Assembly (NCBI RefSeq): GCF_900156575.1
Contig: NZ_FTNY01000002.1
Coordinates: 1-64,000, forward strand
Length of the DNA stretch: 64,000 bases
Source of the DNA: Chryseobacterium shigense
GTDB taxonomy: Bacteria; Bacteroidota; Bacteroidia; Flavobacteriales; Weeksellaceae
Reading direction: 5' to 3'
Shown here in pieces: positions 33,000 to 41,757 of this stretch. Under the pieces are notes generated by a model. It was not told the DNA's origin and did not search any database. It saw only the letters and a program-made list of their open reading frames with translations. Made by a program: the position numbers and the translations under genes. Positions within the stretch are counted from its first letter, which is position 1, and every line of letters begins with the position of its first letter.

Positions 33000-34379
33000 A
33001 TGAAGAAATTACTTTCATTTATTGGATTAGCCTTAATAAGCAGTTCTTTATACGGACAGGGTTCTCCTGATTACGGAGGCGGATTAAAAATAAACCTCAA
33101 TCCTGAAGGAGATAAGTACATCAGATTTATATTGTGGGACCAGTTCTGGCTCAGGAATACCCAAATGAACCCGGGAAGTATGGTTGGCGGAGAAGCTACT
33201 GACAATTCCTGGAGTCTTGGAAACAGAAGATTGCGCGCTTTAATGTATGCGCAAATCTCTAAAAGATACATGATCCTTGCCCATTTCGGGATCAATAACC
33301 AAACCTTCATCAATGGCGGAGCTACAGGCGCCACAGGAACAGGAGGTTACGGAAACGGTAAGAAACCTCAGTTGTTTTTTCATGATGCGTGGAATGAGTA
33401 CGCAGTTATTTTACCTGGAGAAGCGGGAAAATTCAGTTTATCTTTAGGGGCAGGCCTTCATTACTACATGGGACTTTCCCGTATGACGATGGCTTCAACC
33501 CTTAATTTCCTTACGGTAGACTCTCCTATTTTCTCATGGCCTTTGATTGACAATTCCGATCAATTTGCAAGACAGCTCGGGATGTTTGCTAAAGGAAAGT
33601 ATGGGAAACTGGAATACCGTTTCAGTCTGAATAAACCTTTCGCAACAGACCTGGTCCCGGTCAATGTTACAGATCCTTCAAGAGCTGCAGCTGTTGACAA
33701 TAATGGAAATCCAAGCTTTTCTAAAGCAGGCTATGTTGAATATCAGTTTCTTGATGAAGAATCCAATACACTTCCTTTCAAAGTGGGCTCGTATTTAGGA
33801 ACCAAGAAAGTGTTCAATATAGGGGCCGGTTTTTACCATCAGGCTGATGGGACAAGAACTTCTATTAATTCCAATATTGAAAAACATGATATTACACTCG
33901 TAGCAGTGGATGCATTTGCAGATATTCCTTTGGGAAATGCCAAGCACAAGATGGCCGTTTCAGCCTATGCCGGATATTATAACTACAATTTCGGTCCTAA
34001 CTACATAAGAAATCTGGGAACGATGAATATTGCAGCCAATGATCCCAATTTTGCAGGAAACAGAGCTATTGCAGGTCCTGGAAATCTACAACCGATGATA
34101 GGAACAGGGAATGTAGTATATGCCCAGGCCGGATTATTGCTTCCAAGCCAGGCAGAGAAACCAAAGATCAGAATACAGCCTTTCGCGGCGTATACCCATA
34201 AAAGTTTTGAAGCCCTCGATAAGCCGTCTTCCCAATTCGACGTAGGGGCTAACTGGTTTATAGACGGGCATCATGCCAAGATTACCACTCAGTATTCTAC
34301 AAGACCCATCTACACCAGTCCAACGGAAAGCCCTTCCTCAAAAGGCGAATTCATTGTACAGTTCCAAATTTACCTTTAA
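33000..34379 (+). CDS. Outer-membrane porin of the carboxylate cluster
   Basis: The 459-residue protein has a signal peptide (MKKLLSFIGLALISSSLYGQ) and a pattern of alternating aromatic strands ending in FIVQFQIYL, a C-terminal aromatic residue followed by Leu, typical of outer-membrane beta barrels. Regions such as YIRFILWDQFWLRNTQMNPG and NRRLRALMYAQISKRYMILAHFGINNQ resemble porins encoded next to MFS permeases in Bacteroidetes. It probably lets a short-chain carboxylate or similar solute cross the outer membrane. It lies 51 bp before the MFS permease gene, so the two are likely co-transcribed. Substrate not proven. Confidence 0.8.
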   Translation: MKKLLSFIGLALISSSLYGQGSPDYGGGLKINLNPEGDKYIRFILWDQFWLRNTQMNPGSMVGGEATDNSWSLGNRRLRALMYAQISKRYMILAHFGINNQTFINGGATGATGTGGYGNGKKPQLFFHDAWNEYAVILPGEAGKFSLSLGAGLHYYMGLSRMTMASTLNFLTVDSPIFSWPLIDNSDQFARQLGMFAKGKYGKLEYRFSLNKPFATDLVPVNVTDPSRAAAVDNNGNPSFSKAGYVEYQFLDEESNTLPFKVGSYLGTKKVFNIGAGFYHQADGTRTSINSNIEKHDITLVAVDAFADIPLGNAKHKMAVSAYAGYYNYNFGPNYIRNLGTMNIAANDPNFAGNRAIAGPGNLQPMIGTGNVVYAQAGLLLPSQAEKPKIRIQPFAAYTHKSFEALDKPSSQFDVGANWFIDGHHAKITTQYSTRPIYTSPTESPSSKGEFIVQFQIYL

Positions 34380-34430
34380 CCCCAGGATGAACTTAATATC
34401 TTAATTCATTAACATCAAAAACCAATCAAC

Positions 34431-36011
34431 ATGAGCGACAATCACCACGAAAACTACGAGAATATGACCGAACGGCAGAAGAACCGCACCATCTGGAGCG
34501 TGATCACTGCCTCATCCCTCGGTACTCTGATAGAATGGTATGACTTTTATATTTTTGGTAGCTTAGCGATCGTTTTAGCGACCAAGTTTTTCCCTGCTGA
34601 CAATCCTACTGCAGCCTTTTTATCTACACTGGCTACTTTTGCAGCCGGATTTGTAGTAAGGCCTTTCGGAGCTTTATTCTTCGGAAGATTAGGCGACATT
34701 ATCGGAAGAAAATACACATTCCTTGTGACTCTTCTGATCATGGGATTTTCTACTTTCCTGATCGGATGTATTCCGGGATACGAAACCATCGGATTTATGG
34801 CGCCGGTTTTAGTTTTAATTTTAAGACTTTTACAGGGCTTGGCATTGGGAGGAGAATATGGAGGTGCAGCAACCTATGTTGCAGAATATGCGCAGCCGCA
34901 CAGAAGAGGTTACTGGACATCATGGATTCAGACGACGGCTACTGCAGGACTTTTCATTTCATTAATTGTGATTTTAATTACTAAAAACACGTTATCTGCA
35001 GCAGAATTTGATTCCTGGGGATGGAGAGTTCCGTTCTGGATTTCAATTTTAATGGTGGGAGTATCATATTTCATCAGAAAAAACATGAAAGAATCTCCGC
35101 TTTTTGCAAAGGCTAAAAGTGAAGGAAAAACCTCTAAAAATCCATTAAAAGAAAGCTTCGGAAATAAATTCAATTTCAAATTCGTCTTATTAGCGCTATT
35201 CGGCGCTGCAATGGGTCAGGGTGTGATCTGGTATACCGGACAATTCTACGCCATGAGTTTCCTTCAGAAAGTAATGAATATAGATTCGATGCAGGTGGAT
35301 TATTTAATGGCGACTGCCCTGCTGATGGGAACTCCGTTCTTCGTATTTTTCGGCTGGCTCTCCGATAAGATCGGACGAAAAGCAATCATGATGACCGGTA
35401 TGCTGGTGGCTATTTTAGCCTACAGACCGATTTATGACAGCATGTATAAAAGTGTCAATATTGAAGCTAAAACGGTTGCAAGCGACGGGATCAAAGAGAC
35501 AAGAAGCGCCGCCATTCATAAAGACCTTGCATCAGACAGCTTAATTACCTTTCACAAAGAAACTACCTACACAGACGGAACTTTCATCAAAAAAGACAGC
35601 ATTGTACACTGGTCTGCAGCCGGTCCTGTGATGAAAGACGGAAAAGCAGAAGAGCCCAAAGTCACAAAATCAATCACACTGAGCAATGATACAAGATGGT
35701 ATCTGGTGTTTCTGGTTTTCCTTCAGGTGATTTTTGTAACCATGGTTTACGGCCCGATCGCTGCTTTTCTTGTTGAAATGTTCCCGGTAAGAATCCGTTA
35801 CACCTCGATGTCACTCCCTTATCATATCGGAAACGGAGTATTCGGGGGACTTCTTCCGGCAGTGGCCACGTATCTGGTTACTCAGGGAAAAGATGCAGGA
35901 CACCCTACGTGGTATCTGGAAGGACTTTGGTATCCGATTGGAGTTGCCGCAGTCTGTCTGATCATCGGATTATTTTATCTTAAAAATAAGAATAATAATA
36001 TTCACGATTAG
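34431..36011 (+). CDS. MHS-type MFS permease with a large periplasmic insertion
   Basis: The 526-residue inner-membrane transporter has 12 predicted helices. The MHS-subfamily signature is GTLIEWYDFYIFGSLA near residue 31 and GRLGDIIGRKYTFL (85-98); a second motif GWLSDKIGRKA is near 308-318. Relatives carry metabolites such as organic acids with protons. Between helix 9 (ending near 338) and helix 10 (starting near 423) about 80 polar residues are inserted, predicted to be periplasmic; typical MHS proteins of about 430-450 residues lack it. It lies between the porin gene and two small membrane genes. Acetate or propionate is a guess from context. Confidence 0.85.
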   Translation: MSDNHHENYENMTERQKNRTIWSVITASSLGTLIEWYDFYIFGSLAIVLATKFFPADNPTAAFLSTLATFAAGFVVRPFGALFFGRLGDIIGRKYTFLVTLLIMGFSTFLIGCIPGYETIGFMAPVLVLILRLLQGLALGGEYGGAATYVAEYAQPHRRGYWTSWIQTTATAGLFISLIVILITKNTLSAAEFDSWGWRVPFWISILMVGVSYFIRKNMKESPLFAKAKSEGKTSKNPLKESFGNKFNFKFVLLALFGAAMGQGVIWYTGQFYAMSFLQKVMNIDSMQVDYLMATALLMGTPFFVFFGWLSDKIGRKAIMMTGMLVAILAYRPIYDSMYKSVNIEAKTVASDGIKETRSAAIHKDLASDSLITFHKETTYTDGTFIKKDSIVHWSAAGPVMKDGKAEEPKVTKSITLSNDTRWYLVFLVFLQVIFVTMVYGPIAAFLVEMFPVRIRYTSMSLPYHIGNGVFGGLLPAVATYLVTQGKDAGHPTWYLEGLWYPIGVAAVCLIIGLFYLKNKNNNIHD

Positions 36012-36054
36012 ATAGCAAATCACTTAATTTTTTACTAATTTTAAAACTACTAAA

Positions 36055-36282
36055 ATGAACGGAATCAAAAAAATATTAGGCCTACTCTGGATTGCAATAG
36101 CCCTGGTGGTAGGATATTTCGGAACAACGGTTCTTGGAATTCCAAAAATCACTTCAGGAAAGCAGGAAGATCTGGTATTCGGGATCATCATCTTATTTGT
36201 ACTGATGCCGATTATCTCTGGCGGACTGGCCATTTTCGGCTATTATTCGCTGACAGGAGAGTATTCGGACGATAAGATTTAA
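36055..36282 (+). CDS. Small two-helix membrane protein (DUF6814-like)
   Basis: The 75-residue protein has two hydrophobic segments (ILGLLWIAIALVVGYFGTTVLGI and VFGIIILFVLMPIISGGLAIFGYYSL) joined by a short polar loop and ends with an acidic tail EYSDDKI. It starts MNGIKKILGLLW and follows the MFS permease by 43 bp. Such tiny proteins recur beside this MFS type in Bacteroidetes; the family is possibly DUF6814, from memory and not verified. A role as a permease subunit is plausible but unproven. Confidence 0.75.
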   Translation: MNGIKKILGLLWIAIALVVGYFGTTVLGIPKITSGKQEDLVFGIIILFVLMPIISGGLAIFGYYSLTGEYSDDKI

Positions 36283-36291
36283 TTTTCAAAA

Positions 36292-36351
36292 GATCAATGA
36301 TAATTGATAATGATGGATACTATATCTTCAGTTTATTAATTATCATTGATC
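36292..36351. repeat. 14-bp perfect inverted repeat between small membrane genes
   Basis: GATCAATGATAATT (36292-36305) and AATTATCATTGATC (36338-36351) are exactly complementary with a 32-nt spacer. The hairpin would form in the transcript between the two small genes. Lacking a T run, it may be an mRNA-processing or stability element, or a decayed mobile element. Confidence 0.6.
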
Positions 36352-36362
36352 CAATATCATTT

Positions 36363-36557
36363 ATGAAAAAAAGACACGAACAAAAACTGATTATCCTGAG
36401 TATCGGACTGATGATGGCTTTCAGCATCCCTATTTCACTGCTTTTCAACAGTGAAAAAAATGTTTTTGGCTACCCAATGATTCTGATCTATCTGTTTGCG
36501 GTCTGGATGATCTCCATCATTATTTCTTTTGTAATCGTAAAAAAGTATGATGAGTAG
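36363..36557 (+). CDS. Small membrane protein before the SLC5-kinase gene
   Basis: From the ATG giving MKKRHEQKLIILSIGLMMAF the protein has 64 residues; a longer frame starts 22 codons earlier inside the inverted repeat and is rejected. It has two hydrophobic helices and a charged tail (VKKYDE). Its last codons overlap the start of the SLC5-histidine-kinase gene (36547), implying tight translational coupling. Small proteins with this layout precede SSS-family symporters (for example YhdT before PanF), so it may be a subunit for the SLC5 part of the kinase. This is inference from position and shape. Confidence 0.72.
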   Translation: MKKRHEQKLIILSIGLMMAFSIPISLLFNSEKNVFGYPMILIYLFAVWMISIIISFVIVKKYDE

Positions 36558-39255
36558 TTTCGCATTATTTGTTGTGGTCTTAATCTATCTCGCTCTTTTG
36601 TTCTTAGTTGCCCACCTGGCAGAGAAGAAGAAAAGTAAGCGATGGATCAATAATCCTTACATCTACGCGCTGTCTCTGGCCGTGTACTGTACAGCCTGGA
36701 CCTACTACGGAAGTATTGGTGTCGCAGCAACAAGCGGACTAAATTATCTTCCCATTTACATCGGACCGATTATGATCATTCCTGCATGGATCTACATCAA
36801 TACGAAAATCGTAAGAATATCAAGAATTAACAAAATCAGTAGTCTTGCGGATTTCATTTCCTTAAGATACGGAAACAGCAGAAGCTTCAGTGCGATAATC
36901 ACGATCGTCTGTCTGCTGGCCATTGTTCCTTATATCGGACTTCAGATCAAAGCGATTTCCGAAACCTTTCACTTGGTGACGGAAACTTCGATATCCAACA
37001 ATATACTGACTGATAACGCAACATTTGTCGTTATTCTGATTGCTTTGTTTTCCTCCTATTATGGGACCAGATATGTGGATGCTTCGGAAAAACGTTTAGG
37101 AATTATTTCGGCGATTGCTCTGGAGAGTTTCCTAAAGCTTTTCTTTATCATTATTCTGGGGATATTCGTTATTTACTTCGTATTTGATGGTTTTTCGGAT
37201 ATCTATGAGAAAGCCAGCCGATTTGAAGATTTTAAAGAAAAAAATACATTCAACGGAATCGAGGGCGCGATGAACTGGATGGTTCTCTGCATGATTTCCG
37301 CTACAGCCATTTGCATCCTCCCTAGACAGTTTCACACAGCTATCATCGAAAACAGACAGGAAAAGCACATCAAAACGGCGATCTGGTTTTTTCCGCTTTA
37401 CTTATTGATTTTTACCATCTTCATCTTTCCTATTGCATGGGGCGGAAGACTTATTTTCGATGGACAAAAGGTCAATCCGGAGTTCTACTCTATTTTGATC
37501 CCACAGCATTTTGACAATACTCTGATCACTGTTTTTGTATTCCTTGGCGGATTGAGCTCATGCATTTCCATGATCATTATTTCTGCGATCACTTTATCCA
37601 TCATGCTCTCCAATAATCTTATCATTCCATACGGTTTATTGGGGAAATTCAAATCTGATAATGAGGTTCAGAATACAAGAAATATTACGAATATCAGGAA
37701 ATTCAGCATTTTCGCACTGATTATCATGGCGTTTGCCTTCTATAAATATTTCATTCTGAAAACATCGCTGGATTCTGTAGGTTTGATCTCATTTGTTGTC
37801 ATTGCCCAGCTGGCTCCTTCTTTTTTCGGAGCGATATTCTGGAGGAGAGGAAGTTACAAAGGCGCTGTAGCAGGACTGCTTGCAGGATTGGCAATCTGCT
37901 ATTTCGGGCTAATTATTCCTCAGTATTACTTTTCTTATAATCAGGAATTCAAGGGGATTATCCAGGAAATATATGACGTTTTCGGATTCTTTAATATTTC
38001 TTTTTTAAGCAGTATCCCGGAAATCTTCTTCTGGTCGACCTTGGTGAATACCTCGCTTTTCACCATTATTTCTGTAAGCGTGAAGGGAAATTACAGGGAA
38101 AGAAATTTTGCAGAATTGTATGTGGATATTGATAAGCACATCCAAAATCACGAGAATGCATTCATCTGGCGCGGAACCGCCTATGTATCAGACATTAAAA
38201 ATATCCTGGAAAGATTTTTAGGGAAAAATAAAACTGAGCAGGCTTTAAGAATTTTTAATTTGAAATATAATATCGATTCTAAAACTGAAACTGCAGATTC
38301 AAGGTTTATCAAATTTTCAGAAAATCTTCTGGCAGGAAGAATCGGAACTGCATCGGCAAAAATCCTGATTGAAGGCGTGACCAAAGAGGATAAAATATCA
38401 TTAAAGGAAGTTTTAAATATTTTAGAGGAATCCAAAGAAAATATTACCCTCAATAAAAAGCTGACAGAACAGTCTGAAGAATTGCAAAAACTTTCTGATG
38501 ACCTGAGAACAGCCAATGAAAACCTGATCGTTAAAGACCGCCAGAAAGATGACTTTTTAGATTCCGTTGCCCATGAATTAAGGACTCCTATCACCGCCAT
38601 CCGTTCAGCAGGAGAAATTTTAGCAGACGATGACGATATTCCACTGGACATCAAACAGGAATTTTTAAATAATATCATCACGGAATCTGACAGACTGAGC
38701 GAAATTATCAATGATATTCTTTATCTGGATCAACTGCAACATGGTGAAATTGTGTTAAATATCAAAGACAATAACATTCTTGAAACGTATAAAAAAGCTT
38801 TAAATCCACTCCTTCACCTGATCCATCAGAAGGATCTTCATTTAAGCGAAGTTAACCTTTTGAATCAAACCGTATTTGAGCATGACGAAGCAAGAATGAT
38901 TCAGCTTTTCCAGAATATTCTCGGAAACGCTCTAAAATTCACTGATGAACAAGGAACCATACAAACCAAGTTCTCCGAAAAAGAAAACCACCTCATCATC
39001 AGCATTTTCAACACCGGAAGACATATTCCTGAAGAGGATCTGGAAATGATCTTTGACAAGTTTTATCAGTCTAAAAATCAAAATATTCTAAAACCTACAG
39101 GAAGCGGACTCGGATTGGCGATTTCCAAAAAGATTGTTCAGGCTCACTTCGGAACAATAAAAGCAGAAAACAGCGGTCTGGGTGTAACTTTTACGATAAG
39201 CATTCCTTACAATATAAAAAATGAAATCCGAAATGAAGTTGAACACAACCAATAA
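36547..39255 (+). CDS. Hybrid SLC5 (sodium:solute symporter)-histidine kinase, CrbS/CbrA-like
   Basis: The 902-residue protein fuses an SSS/SLC5 transporter-like domain (about 1-510, some 13 helices, with AVYCTAWTYYGSIGVAATSGL and LADFISLRYGN) to a cytoplasmic sensor kinase. A coiled linker (around 600-665) leads to the DHp helix with phospho-acceptor His676 in SVAHELRTP. The ATPase domain shows NILGNALKF (N box) and TGSGLGLAISKKI (G box). Related CrbS and CbrA kinases control acetate and carbon use in proteobacteria. Transport by the SLC5 part is unproven. It overlaps the preceding small gene by 11 bp and is followed by a receiver gene 6 bp later. Confidence 0.92.
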   Translation: MMSSFALFVVVLIYLALLFLVAHLAEKKKSKRWINNPYIYALSLAVYCTAWTYYGSIGVAATSGLNYLPIYIGPIMIIPAWIYINTKIVRISRINKISSLADFISLRYGNSRSFSAIITIVCLLAIVPYIGLQIKAISETFHLVTETSISNNILTDNATFVVILIALFSSYYGTRYVDASEKRLGIISAIALESFLKLFFIIILGIFVIYFVFDGFSDIYEKASRFEDFKEKNTFNGIEGAMNWMVLCMISATAICILPRQFHTAIIENRQEKHIKTAIWFFPLYLLIFTIFIFPIAWGGRLIFDGQKVNPEFYSILIPQHFDNTLITVFVFLGGLSSCISMIIISAITLSIMLSNNLIIPYGLLGKFKSDNEVQNTRNITNIRKFSIFALIIMAFAFYKYFILKTSLDSVGLISFVVIAQLAPSFFGAIFWRRGSYKGAVAGLLAGLAICYFGLIIPQYYFSYNQEFKGIIQEIYDVFGFFNISFLSSIPEIFFWSTLVNTSLFTIISVSVKGNYRERNFAELYVDIDKHIQNHENAFIWRGTAYVSDIKNILERFLGKNKTEQALRIFNLKYNIDSKTETADSRFIKFSENLLAGRIGTASAKILIEGVTKEDKISLKEVLNILEESKENITLNKKLTEQSEELQKLSDDLRTANENLIVKDRQKDDFLDSVAHELRTPITAIRSAGEILADDDDIPLDIKQEFLNNIITESDRLSEIINDILYLDQLQHGEIVLNIKDNNILETYKKALNPLLHLIHQKDLHLSEVNLLNQTVFEHDEARMIQLFQNILGNALKFTDEQGTIQTKFSEKENHLIISIFNTGRHIPEEDLEMIFDKFYQSKNQNILKPTGSGLGLAISKKIVQAHFGTIKAENSGLGVTFTISIPYNIKNEIRNEVEHNQ

Positions 39256-39261
39256 CCTTCT

Positions 39262-39624
39262 ATGAGAAAGATAATTATTGCCGATGACGAACACAAGATA
39301 CTCATGTCACTTGAATACAGTTTTAAGAAAAACGGCTATGACGTATATATTGCAAGAGACGGAACCGAAGTCCTGGACTTTCTTAAAACCATGGTTCCGG
39401 ACGTGATCCTCCTTGACATTATGATGCCCAACCTGGATGGATACAGCGCCCTGGAAGCCATTAAAAAAGAGGAAAAACTGAAAGACACAAAAGTCATATT
39501 TCTGAGTGCTAAAAACAATCCTAAAGACATTGAAAAAGGACTGAAAATGGGAGCTGACGCCTATGTAACAAAGCCATATTCCATTAAAAAACTGATGCAG
39601 CAGATTGAGGAGATGTTTGGGTAG
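39262..39624 (+). CDS. Stand-alone response-regulator receiver
   Basis: The 120-residue protein is a CheY-like receiver and nothing more. Asp8 and Asp9 are in IIIADDE, phospho-acceptor Asp52 is in ILLDIMMPN, the switch Ser is in VIFLSAK and the conserved Lys in TKPYS. No DNA-binding or enzymatic output follows. In the CrbS/CrbR pair of proteobacteria the regulator carries an HTH, so signalling here must run through a partner protein or a phosphorelay. It begins 6 bp after the kinase stop, so the two certainly function together. Confidence 0.93.
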   Translation: MRKIIIADDEHKILMSLEYSFKKNGYDVYIARDGTEVLDFLKTMVPDVILLDIMMPNLDGYSALEAIKKEEKLKDTKVIFLSAKNNPKDIEKGLKMGADAYVTKPYSIKKLMQQIEEMFG

Positions 39625-39630
39625 CGGGAT

Positions 39631-39651
39631 TTAGATATCAGACACGAGACT
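39631..39651. repeat. Short TTAGATATCAGACA-type repeat
   Basis: A short member of the family with TTAGATATCAGAC at 24526, 32697 and 55043. It lies just after the receiver gene. Confidence 0.45.
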
Positions 39652-39693
39652 TGGAACGATACTTATACTGGATATTAAGTCAATAACACACGC

Positions 39694-39783
39694 CGTCATT
39701 GCGAGCGAAGCGAAGCAATCTCTCATCATTCTTATAAATAATAAGATTTTTAAATGTACATCACCTTCTTTTTCACAATGACG
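39694..39783. repeat. Dispersed CATTGCGA element before prpE
   Basis: The left arm CGTCATTGCGAGCGAAGCGA continues to GCAATC at 39720 and the right end reads CACAATGACG (39774-39783). It belongs to the family at 2055-2149. It lies between the receiver gene and the PrpE-like gene, inside what is probably one functional cluster. Confidence 0.65.
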
Positions 39784-39810
39784 ATATCAACATGAAACAC
39801 AAAAATTACT

Positions 39811-41697
39811 ATGGATACAGATATTCTGTTTAAACAAAGCATAGAAGACAAAGAACATTTTTGGAAAGAACAAGCCAAAGAAATAGATTGGTTTCAGTTT
39901 CCGGAACAGATTCTTTCTCAAGATAAAAATGATTATCCGCAGTGGTATGCTGACGGAAAACTCAACATATGCCATCTCTGTATTGACAAACACATTGAAG
40001 ACGGTTTCGGAGAGCAGCCAGCGATCATCTACGATTCCCCCGTTACCAATCAGAAGCAAACGTATACTTTTAACCAGGCTAAAGAGGAAATTTCAAAATT
40101 TGCCGGAGGTCTTGTTTCATTGGGGTTAAAAAAAGGCGATACAGCCGTTATTTATATGCCTATGATTCCGCAAACTCTTTTTGCAATGCTGGCCTGCGCA
40201 AGGATTGGAGTGATTCATAACGTGGTTTTCGGAGGTTTTGCTCCGCATGAACTGGTCGTGAGAATCGATGATTGTAAACCAAAAGCTTTAATCACAGCCA
40301 CCGCAGGCGTAGAAATAGCGAGAAGAATTCCCTATTTACCGCTTGTTGAAAAAGCTATTGAACTGGCACAGGATAAAGTAGACCACATTATTGTTTACAA
40401 CAGGAAACTAGTAGATAATCAGCACGAAATGTTTGAAGGGCTCATTGACTATGAAGAATTAGTACAAAAATCAAAACCTGCCGATTGTATTGCAGTAGAA
40501 TCTACCCATCCTTTGTATTTGCTTTACACCTCAGGAACCACAGGAAAACCAAAAGGAATCGTACGGGATACCGGAGGCTACGCAACCGCCCTGAAATTTT
40601 CAATGAAATACATTTATGGGGTGAAACCAGGCGAAACCTACTGGGCAGCGTCTGATTTCGGATGGGCAGTCGGGCACAGTTTCAGCGTCTACGGTCCGCT
40701 CATCAACCGGAATACAACGATTATTTTTGAAGGAAAACCTATTATGACCCCCGATGCAGGTACGTTCTGGAGAATTATTTCAGAATATAAAGTTTCTACG
40801 ATGTTTACAGCACCTACCGCTATCAGAGCCATTAAAAAAGAAGATCCGAACGGAGAATTAGTTAAAAAATATGATCTCTCCCATTTTAAAAAACAGTTTC
40901 TGGCTGGTGAAAGATGTGATGTCGCGACATTGGACTGGTTTGCTGAACACATTGGAGTTCCTGCTATCGATCACTGGTGGCAGACCGAATCCGGCTGGCC
41001 TATGCTAGGTTTAATGACTTTAGACGATCAGTATAAAATCAAAAGAGCTTCTGCCGGAAAGCCTATTCCGGGATATGACATTAAAATTTTTGATGAGAAT
41101 GGATATGAACTTGATGCTCACCAAGAAGGCTACTTAATCATCAAGCTTCCACTTCCTCCCGGCGCGCTTTTAGGCATCTGGAATGATAATGACCGTTTTC
41201 AGAGCAGCTATCTGTCCCAATACAAAGGGTATTATTTTTCCGGAGACGGCGCCATTCAGGATGAGGACGGTTATATTTTCATTACCGGAAGAGTGGATGA
41301 TGTGATCAACGTGGCCGGACACCGGCTTTCCACTTCAGAAATGGAAGAAATCGTATCGTCACATCCCGACGTGGCAGAATGCGCTGTGGTAGGCATCGAT
41401 GACGAGCTGAAAGGACAGATTCCTTTTGCTGCGGTTGTGTTAAAAAATGGTTCGCCTATAACCGAAGAAGAGGTAGAAAAGGACATTATCCGTATGGTCC
41501 GGGAGAAAATAGGTGCTGTAGCGTTTCTAAAAAATGCAATGGTTGTCAAACGTTTACCTAAAACACGGTCAGGAAAAATTTTAAGAAAATTGATCAGAAC
41601 CTTACTGGATGGGAAAGATTTTCAGATTCCATCCACTATAGATGACGAAAAAATCATTGAAGAAATTCAGGAAAAAATCAATGATTACAGGGCTTAA
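39811..41697 (+). CDS. prpE: Propionyl-CoA-synthetase-like acyl-CoA ligase
   Basis: This 628-residue AMP-forming ligase activates a short-chain acid with ATP and CoA. The P-loop is LLYTSGTTGKPKG, motif A5 reads IDHWWQTESGWPML and the adenylation motif is YFSGDGA. The hinge is TGRVDDVINVAGHRLST and the acetylatable Lys is in PKTRSGKILRK. The TESGWP version rather than TETGGI is typical of PrpE/ACSS3 proteins, so propionate is the likelier substrate, with acetate possible. It lies 60 bp before an Acs gene and follows the SLC5-kinase/receiver pair. Confidence 0.88.
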   Translation: MDTDILFKQSIEDKEHFWKEQAKEIDWFQFPEQILSQDKNDYPQWYADGKLNICHLCIDKHIEDGFGEQPAIIYDSPVTNQKQTYTFNQAKEEISKFAGGLVSLGLKKGDTAVIYMPMIPQTLFAMLACARIGVIHNVVFGGFAPHELVVRIDDCKPKALITATAGVEIARRIPYLPLVEKAIELAQDKVDHIIVYNRKLVDNQHEMFEGLIDYEELVQKSKPADCIAVESTHPLYLLYTSGTTGKPKGIVRDTGGYATALKFSMKYIYGVKPGETYWAASDFGWAVGHSFSVYGPLINRNTTIIFEGKPIMTPDAGTFWRIISEYKVSTMFTAPTAIRAIKKEDPNGELVKKYDLSHFKKQFLAGERCDVATLDWFAEHIGVPAIDHWWQTESGWPMLGLMTLDDQYKIKRASAGKPIPGYDIKIFDENGYELDAHQEGYLIIKLPLPPGALLGIWNDNDRFQSSYLSQYKGYYFSGDGAIQDEDGYIFITGRVDDVINVAGHRLSTSEMEEIVSSHPDVAECAVVGIDDELKGQIPFAAVVLKNGSPITEEEVEKDIIRMVREKIGAVAFLKNAMVVKRLPKTRSGKILRKLIRTLLDGKDFQIPSTIDDEKIIEEIQEKINDYRA

Positions 41698-41757
41698 GCC
41701 ATAAATTAAACATATATTTAATATTAATAAAATTCAAATTTCAAAAAAAGAAGGGAT

